From Pseudomonadota bacterium (GTDB taxonomy: Bacteria; Pseudomonadota; Gammaproteobacteria; Steroidobacterales; Woeseiaceae), in the NCBI GenBank assembly GCA_022563255.1, contig JADFNS010000006.1, forward strand, positions 1 to 64,000: a stretch of DNA of 64,000 bases, written 5' to 3'. Below the pieces are notes generated by a model that had not been told where the DNA came from, ran no database searches, and saw only the letters and a program-made list of their open reading frames with translations. Each line of letters starts with the position of its first letter. The first letter of the stretch is position 1. Below, piece after piece: positions 57,680-64,000 of this stretch. Position numbers and translations under genes: made by a program.

Positions 57680-59039
57680 AGTTTCGAAAGTTCGTAGTTT
57701 GTTGGCAGATGCTGCGGAGCGCGGCATCCGTTACAGGGAATCCGGCGACCAGCGTCGAGTTGCGCCGACTGCTGACGCTGTCGCCGCTGTTGCTCGGTTT
57801 ATCGAGCCGCTGCCGGACAAAGGCAGCGACGATGCTGACGTGCTCGCGATGCTGGATGAAATCGGTTCACCCGCAACCGTGATGATGAGTGGACCGCGAT
57901 ATTTTGGCTTCGTGATCGGTGGCTCACTTCCGGTGACCGTGGCGACGAACTGGCTGACCACCGCCTGGGATCAGAACGTCGGCATGCATGAGGTTACGCC
58001 GGCGACAGCAACGCTGGAACAGGTGGCGATGGACTGGATGATCGACCTGTTTGGGTTGCCATCCGGAACGGCGGCTGCCTTTGTAACCGGCGCAACCGTG
58101 GCAAACTTCACGGCACTTGCCGCTGCGCGCAATCGCATCTATTCGGATCTGGGCTGGAACGTCGAGGCGGATGGATTGCATGGCGCGCCGCCCGTGACAA
58201 TTGTCGTTTCCGAAGAAACGCATCCCACCGTCATCAAGTCCCTGGGTCTGCTCGGGTTCGGGCGAAATCGAGCCATTCGTGCGCCGGTGGACAGTCAGGG
58301 GCGCATCGATATCAGCCGCTTTCCTCAGTTCGATGGTCCCTGTATTATTTGCACACAGGCTGGCAACCTCAATACGGGATCATTCGATCCGGTTGGCGAA
58401 ATCTGCGAAATCGCGAAATCCAAAGGCGCCTGGGTGCACGTTGACGGCGCATTCGGCCTTTGGGCCGCCGCGTCACCGGATCGTAAGCATCTGTGCGCCG
58501 GATTCGCTGCTGCGGATTCATGGGCCACTGACGCGCACAAATGGCTGAATGTTCCGTACGACAGCGGGATCGCCTTCGTTCGCGATGCGGGGGCATTAAA
58601 GTCGTCCATGGCGATCACGGCCGACTACCTGCTGACGGACAGTGAGTTCAGGAACCCGTCCGATTTCACACCGGAATTATCGCGCCGAGCTCGCGGTGTC
58701 GACGTATGGGCGGCACTCAAGTCTTTGGGCAGACAGGGAGTTGCAGAAATGATTGAGCTCTGCTGCCGCAATGCGCGTCGATTCGCGGACGGGTTGAGCA
58801 AGGCCGGATTCGAAGTGCTCAATGATGTGGTTTTAAATCAGGTGCTGGTGTCGTTCGGTGACGACGCCACGAATCGAAAAATCATTGCAGAGATTCAGGA
58901 AGATGGAACGTGCTGGTGTGGCGCGACTCTCTGGCAGCAAAGATCTGCGATGCGGATCAGCGTGTGCAACTGGTCGACGACGGCAGAGGACGTCGATCGC
59001 AGTCTCGACGTTATCGTCGAGATCGCGAATCGACATTAG
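57666..59039 (+). CDS. PLP-dependent decarboxylase family protein
   Basis: GAWVHVDGAFGLWAAAS, SWATDAHKWLNVPYDSGIAFV; 457 aa. Confidence 0.9.
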   Translation: MPVSEVSKVRSLLADAAERGIRYRESGDQRRVAPTADAVAAVARFIEPLPDKGSDDADVLAMLDEIGSPATVMMSGPRYFGFVIGGSLPVTVATNWLTTAWDQNVGMHEVTPATATLEQVAMDWMIDLFGLPSGTAAAFVTGATVANFTALAAARNRIYSDLGWNVEADGLHGAPPVTIVVSEETHPTVIKSLGLLGFGRNRAIRAPVDSQGRIDISRFPQFDGPCIICTQAGNLNTGSFDPVGEICEIAKSKGAWVHVDGAFGLWAAASPDRKHLCAGFAAADSWATDAHKWLNVPYDSGIAFVRDAGALKSSMAITADYLLTDSEFRNPSDFTPELSRRARGVDVWAALKSLGRQGVAEMIELCCRNARRFADGLSKAGFEVLNDVVLNQVLVSFGDDATNRKIIAEIQEDGTCWCGATLWQQRSAMRISVCNWSTTAEDVDRSLDVIVEIANRH

Positions 59040-59049
59040 CCGTTGCCCG

Positions 59050-59709
59050 TTAAAAGTTGTAAACGACGCCCAGCGAAATTACGGGCCAGGCTTTGTAGTC
59101 GCTGACCGTATTTTCAAGCTCAAGACGTTCTAACTCCAGAGCGTCCTGGAATGCGGGTACATTTGCCGCCAGACCGTCAGCTTCCATGGTGACCGTCGGC
59201 GAGCCTTGCCACAGCACACCGAAATCGAGGTTGATGCCCGCTTTGCCGAATATCTCGAAATCGAAGCCGACGCCCAGGTAGGGCGCGGTGTTGGCGAACG
59301 ACGTGACGCTTTTCAGCGTACCGACGTCGGATGAACTGTAGGTGGCGCCACCGATATCAAAGTCAGCGCCACCGGTATCCTGGCTGGACATCTGCAACTC
59401 GTTGCCATTCGAGAATGCTCCCACGGTGATGCGGAATGGGCTTAACGGAAAACGGAAGTTGCCCGTCAAATAAAGCGTATCCAGCGAGAGCGTCGCATCG
59501 TAATCGATGCCCGCTTGTGTGCCGGTGTTGTCGTAGTCGAAGCGATTGATACCAATTCGCATGTCCAGCCACGGTATCGGCCGCCAGCGGCCTTCCAGGC
59601 CGAAGCCGAGTGTACCGCCCTTGATGCCAACACCGAGGTCGGCGTTGGCGGCGCCTGACGCGCACAGCGCGAGAGCCACCAGCGTGGCCTTGAAAGTTGC
59701 GTTATCCAT
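59050..59709 (-). CDS. Outer membrane beta-barrel protein
   Basis: Signal peptide, GVGIKGGTLGFGLEGRWRPIPWLDMRIGINRF, terminal VVYNF. Confidence 0.75.
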   Translation of the reverse strand: MDNATFKATLVALALCASGAANADLGVGIKGGTLGFGLEGRWRPIPWLDMRIGINRFDYDNTGTQAGIDYDATLSLDTLYLTGNFRFPLSPFRITVGAFSNGNELQMSSQDTGGADFDIGGATYSSSDVGTLKSVTSFANTAPYLGVGFDFEIFGKAGINLDFGVLWQGSPTVTMEADGLAANVPAFQDALELERLELENTVSDYKAWPVISLGVVYNF

Positions 59710-59852
59710 GATTTCTTCAATCCTGCCCGATGTGAGGTAACACGCCTGAGCGTAACCGCGTGTCACAGGAGCGACTGTGCGATGCATCACAGGCGGCGAT
59801 TTCGGCCGTAATATGTCAAATAAGGAACAAACAGCCAGATACAGGCTGTCAG

Positions 59853-61070
59853 TTACAGGTCTGGCAGGTCGGTGCAGGTTGGCTCAATCATCTTGTCACG
59901 GCCCCATTTCAGGAAAATGGAAGGGTGCGCCGCCGGGTCGATGTTGACGTTGTCGAGATCGCCACGAACGTGCGGGAGTTCCATCAGTCGCGGGTCCATG
60001 ACTTTGAACCAGAGCCAGGGCATGTACGCGAGCACATACATGCCGAAATAACCATTGGGCAAGCGCGGCAGGTTTTCGAAGTGGCGCAGCGATTGGTAAC
60101 GCCGCAACGGATGCGAGTGGTGGTCCGAGTGTCGTTCCAGGTGAAACAGCACAAGATTGCTGAATATGTGGTTGCTGTTCCACGAATGATGCGGCTGGCA
60201 TGGTTCGAGTTTCCCGTCATCGCCGATCTTGCGCAGCAGGCCGTAGTGTTCAACGTAGTTCGCGCTCGTAAGCTGCCAGTAGGCGAAGATGTTGTGGATC
60301 ATCAGGAACGGCACGACCTTCCAGCCAAACGCGACCAGCAAGAGCACACTTAGCAATGCTGTGAGAGCATACGGCTGGAGTATCTGATTGTTCGCGCTCC
60401 AAACGGTTTTTCCGCGACTTTCCAGGCGTTCTCTTTCCACGGCCCAGGCGGACAGGAACGCGCCTGGAATTTCCCGGAACGCGAATTTATAGATGCTTTC
60501 ACCCATGCGCGCGCTGGCGGGATCATGATGGGTCGCGACGTATTTGTGATGACCCCGATTGTGCTCGACAGTGAAATGTCCGTAAGCGGGAACCGCGAGC
60601 ACTATTTTTGCGAGCAATTTCTCGAGTTTGGAATTCTTGTGTCCGAGTTCATGCGCAGTATTGATGGCCAGACCGGCGGTCAAACCCGTGAAGGCGGCCA
60701 GTACCACGAACGCCCACCAACTCATCGGCTGCGTTGCGGCGTACCACACAGCGAAAATCAGGGTGATGAAGTGCAGCGGCACGGCGGCGTAAGTCAAGCG
60801 GCGATAGTACGGGTCCCGATCGAGCTGCATCACGACTTCTTCTGGCGGATTGTTTCGATCTTCACCGATGGCCCAATCGATGATCGGCGCGATCAAATAG
60901 TTGGACAGGAACGGCAACACGATCCAGGCCTCATTTCCGGTGCGGGCGTGCAACCAGATTGCGATGAATGGCTGTAACGGATAGAACACGGACAGCAACC
61001 ACAGCCAGCGTTTCTTGTCGACGTAGTGAATTGCGCGTCCGTCCCGTAATGCTCCGGTATAAGCTTTCAC
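59853..61070 (-). CDS. alkB: Alkane 1-monooxygenase
   Basis: Histidine boxes NTAHELGHK, EHNRGHHKYVATHHDPASAR, NYVEHYGL, LERHSDHHSHPLRRYQSLR. Confidence 0.96.
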   Translation of the reverse strand: MKAYTGALRDGRAIHYVDKKRWLWLLSVFYPLQPFIAIWLHARTGNEAWIVLPFLSNYLIAPIIDWAIGEDRNNPPEEVVMQLDRDPYYRRLTYAAVPLHFITLIFAVWYAATQPMSWWAFVVLAAFTGLTAGLAINTAHELGHKNSKLEKLLAKIVLAVPAYGHFTVEHNRGHHKYVATHHDPASARMGESIYKFAFREIPGAFLSAWAVERERLESRGKTVWSANNQILQPYALTALLSVLLLVAFGWKVVPFLMIHNIFAYWQLTSANYVEHYGLLRKIGDDGKLEPCQPHHSWNSNHIFSNLVLFHLERHSDHHSHPLRRYQSLRHFENLPRLPNGYFGMYVLAYMPWLWFKVMDPRLMELPHVRGDLDNVNIDPAAHPSIFLKWGRDKMIEPTCTDLPDL

Positions 61071-61228
61071 AGCTGATGTTCCCTTAAAAGGTCTGCCGTC
61101 GGCAAATTATACAAAATCACGGACCTCAAATCACTGCTAAAGCAAAAAAACGCAAGAAATCAAAACGATGGGGCGCTGGTACAAAAATTGCTTTATATTT
61201 ATGCGGGTACTGATTCGGAGCGCATCGG

Positions 61229-61720
61229 TTGAGAAGTGATTTAAAACTACTGGCAGTCGCAGCGCTATTGACGCTTGCCGCGTGCACAAGTGATCAGGAT
61301 GACGCGCGGTCAAATGAGCAGGAAATACCGCGACTTACAGCGGCAACACTCGGGGAACAGACTGTTTTGGAGGTTTCGGAATATCTTGCGCAAGTGCAAT
61401 ACAGCAGGGCGAACAGGAAAAATGGTGCGGCACAGGCGCAAATTTGCAAAGCCTGTCACACCCTTACTGAGGGTGGCCAGAATATGATAGGCCCGGACTT
61501 GCATGGGTTTTTCGGTCGGAGCGTCGGTGCACGCGATGGGTTCGATTACTCGCCGGTCTTGCGAAATGCCGACTTTCGATGGACGCCCAGAACGATGGAC
61601 GCATGGCTTGCGCAGCCGGGACGTTTCTTGCCCGGCAACAGGATGATGTTTGCCGGCATCATGGAGAGCGGAGACCGGGACGATCTGATCGCCTATTTGC
61701 TGGATGTGACGTCCGATTGA
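61229..61720 (+). CDS. c-type cytochrome, lipoprotein
   Basis: TTG start; lipobox LAAC; CKACHTLTEGGQNMIGPDLHGFFGRSVG...M. Confidence 0.88.
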   Translation: MRSDLKLLAVAALLTLAACTSDQDDARSNEQEIPRLTAATLGEQTVLEVSEYLAQVQYSRANRKNGAAQAQICKACHTLTEGGQNMIGPDLHGFFGRSVGARDGFDYSPVLRNADFRWTPRTMDAWLAQPGRFLPGNRMMFAGIMESGDRDDLIAYLLDVTSD

Positions 61721-61740
61721 AGATGGCAAGATGAATTGAT

Positions 61741-62217
61741 ATGACGCAGGAAAACTTGGAAATCAGCCGGGCGGTTGCCGACAATCGGTCAGACTACGAT
61801 CGTCGTTTTTTCACGTGGCGAACGGTGGTCTTCGGATTTGTTCGCTCTCGCCGGCTTGTCAATCGTCGTGCCGAAGACGAAGACGTCATATTTCTGGATT
61901 GGCATCATCCGTGGTTGTTTTTCCTCGCGACCGGGACGATGCTGCTGTCTTGCGTCGACGCTTTCCTGACATTGCAACTTCTGGACCGCGGCATGGTCGA
62001 GGTGAATCCATTCATGCAGGCCGCCTTGAGTCAGGGCACATTGTTGTTTACGAGCACCAAGCTCGCAATGACCGGGTTCGGTATTTTGGTGCTCGTATTT
62101 CTTGCCAAAGCGCGCTTTCTGAATCGCATCCGTACGGGAATTTTGCTGACGGTGTTTTTCAGTTGCTATGCTTGTCTCGTCTGCTACGAGTTTGTGAATC
62201 TAATAAAGTTGATGTAG
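61741..62217 (+). CDS. DUF5658-like membrane protein
   Basis: DAFLTLQLLDRGMVEVNPFMQAALSQGTLLFTSTKLAMTGFGI; three TM helices. Confidence 0.75.
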   Translation: MTQENLEISRAVADNRSDYDRRFFTWRTVVFGFVRSRRLVNRRAEDEDVIFLDWHHPWLFFLATGTMLLSCVDAFLTLQLLDRGMVEVNPFMQAALSQGTLLFTSTKLAMTGFGILVLVFLAKARFLNRIRTGILLTVFFSCYACLVCYEFVNLIKLM

Positions 62218-62342
62218 ATCCGGCGCAGGCGCTGTTTCGATTCCCTCTAGTGTGCGCTTGAGATAAACTGGCGCCCCAATTCCGAAACGCAGCGAGAGTC
62301 ATCTGACTCCGGGTCGCTCTGGCCACACCAGCTTCTGAAACC

Positions 62343-64000
62343 ATGAGACCTTCTCTTAAAGAACAACTAGCGTCGACCCCGCTGTTCGGCAGCAATGCGA
62401 GCGCGGTCGAAATGCTTTATGAGCAGTATCTCGAGCAGCCCGATGCAGTGTCCGGAGGCTGGCGAGAGTATTTCGAGTCTCTGGGTGACGCCGGGGATGA
62501 AGTTGCACACTCGGTTATACGTGAGAAATTGCTGCGAGAAGCCCGCAGTGGTCGCAGGCCAGGCCGGATCGTTGCACGCGCGGCCGGCAAATCGGTCAGC
62601 GCGGACGAAAAGCAAGCCGCCGTTTCGAGATTGATTCAGGTTTACAGCCTTCGCGGCCATCAGATCGCCACTATCGATCCGCTCGGCCTGATGGAACGGC
62701 CCATGCCGGGTGTTTTGAAGCTCGACTACCTTGGCCTGACCGAGGCAGATATGGACGCTGAATTTTTTACCGGCGGCCTGGCGGGTATGGGCAATGACCG
62801 CATGAAGTTGCGCGATATTCTTGCGCTGCTGCAAAATATTTATTGCGGCAATATAGGCGCCGAATTCGCACATATTTCGCGTGCCCGGGAGCGGCTCTGG
62901 CTGAGGAAGCGATTCGAACAAGGTGCCGCTGCGGATACTCTAAGCGACGACGAGCGTTTGTGCATCCTGGAAAAGCTGACTAACGCGGAGGGCATCGAAC
63001 GTTATCTGCACACCCGCTATGTGGGCCAGAAGCGTTTCTCGCTGGAGGGCGGGGACAGTCTGATACCGATGCTCGATGACATCATCCAGCAGGGCGGGTC
63101 GTCAGGCATACGGGAAATTGTAATCGGCATGGCGCATCGCGGCCGTATCAACGTCCTCGTCAATATCCTTGGCAAATCGCCGGAAGAGTTATTTGAGGAG
63201 TTTGAGGGCAAGTACGATCCAGACGAAATACAAGGCTCTGGCGACGTCAAATACCACAAAGGTTTTTCCGCGGACATGAAGACGCCAGGCGGCAATGTGC
63301 ACATTGCGCTTGCGTTTAATCCGTCACATCTCGAGATCGTGAATCCGGTTGTTGAAGGTTCGGTGCGTGCCCGACAGCAACGCCGAAACGACAAGGAACG
63401 GCAGGAAGTACTGCCAGTGCTGATTCACGGTGACGCTGCGTTCGCGGGGCAAGGTGTCGTCACCGAAACCTTCCAAATGTCGCAGACGAGCGGTTTTCTG
63501 ACCGGTGGTACAATACACATCGTGGTGAATAATCAGATCGGCTTCACGACGAGCCGACCGTCGGATGCCCGCTCCACCGACTACTGCAGCGACGTCGCCA
63601 AAATGATTGAGGCGCCGATATTCCACGTCAACGGCGACGACCCGGAGGCCGTAATATTCGTTACGCGCCTCGCGTTGAATTACCGGCAGAAGTTCAGGAA
63701 AGATGTCGTGATTGATCTGGTTTGCTACCGCCGTCATGGGCACAATGAGGCGGACGAACCGGCTGCAACGCAGCCGATAATGTATGGCCAGATCCGGAGC
63801 CAAAAGACGACGCGCCAGCTTTACGCACAGCGGCTGATCGATAATGGAGTGACGACGGCTGCCAGGGTTGCGGAGTTGCAGAATGAATACCGTGACCGGC
63901 TGGATCGCGGCGAATCCGTGCAGAAAGCGTCGTTGGGATTTATCGGCAACGCGTTTACCGTCGACTGGACGCCGTTCCTGAATACACAGTGGGATGATCC
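62343..64000 (+). CDS. sucA: 2-oxoglutarate dehydrogenase E1 component, truncated by window end
   Basis: YEQYLEQPDAVSGGWREYF, YCGNIGAEFAHI, GMAHRGRINVLVNILGKSPEELFEEFEGK, NNQIGFTTSRPSDARSTDYCSDVAKM; open frame to end. Confidence 0.95.
   Translation, partial: MRPSLKEQLASTPLFGSNASAVEMLYEQYLEQPDAVSGGWREYFESLGDAGDEVAHSVIREKLLREARSGRRPGRIVARAAGKSVSADEKQAAVSRLIQVYSLRGHQIATIDPLGLMERPMPGVLKLDYLGLTEADMDAEFFTGGLAGMGNDRMKLRDILALLQNIYCGNIGAEFAHISRARERLWLRKRFEQGAAADTLSDDERLCILEKLTNAEGIERYLHTRYVGQKRFSLEGGDSLIPMLDDIIQQGGSSGIREIVIGMAHRGRINVLVNILGKSPEELFEEFEGKYDPDEIQGSGDVKYHKGFSADMKTPGGNVHIALAFNPSHLEIVNPVVEGSVRARQQRRNDKERQEVLPVLIHGDAAFAGQGVVTETFQMSQTSGFLTGGTIHIVVNNQIGFTTSRPSDARSTDYCSDVAKMIEAPIFHVNGDDPEAVIFVTRLALNYRQKFRKDVVIDLVCYRRHGHNEADEPAATQPIMYGQIRSQKTTRQLYAQRLIDNGVTTAARVAELQNEYRDRLDRGESVQKASLGFIGNAFTVDWTPFLNTQWDD

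Overview
The window looks like a chromosomal segment of a gammaproteobacterium, probably marine (inference from gene content: pckG, alkB, AttH/ABC operon, DUF885 proteins, RND pump, EF-G, sucA). Conserved metabolic genes alternate with decayed accessory patches: about 0.4-6.7 kb (IS3, IS256, integrase next to dusA), 12.7-13.5 kb (IS6) and 20-24.4 kb (island with a MITE, cytochrome P460, a TM-HEPN-like operon and a tRNA-Glu 3' remnant). I recognise tRNA-Ser(TGA) and tRNA-Arg(CCT). There is no CRISPR array or rRNA. The observations I rate highest are: (1) a 23-bp sequence, GCGCGMAGCCTGCCCTTGGGGTR, inserted three times inside transposase genes of two unrelated IS families (IS3 once, IS6 twice), plus a 17-bp insertion in the same IS3 orfA that shares its core; (2) an array of TGTCGAT/ATCGACA half-sites upstream of a class II Fic/wHTH gene, with starts spaced at exact multiples of 10 bp; (3) an ~80-nt four-helix cloverleaf-like element at about 15.4 kb; (4) a 200-bp MITE-like element with 27-bp inverted repeats. 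I also found pseudogene relics that the ORF track does not reveal: queE, a GGDEF tail, a MOSC protein with an internal deletion, and a dusA-adjacent integrase. All calls are by eye; no searches were run.
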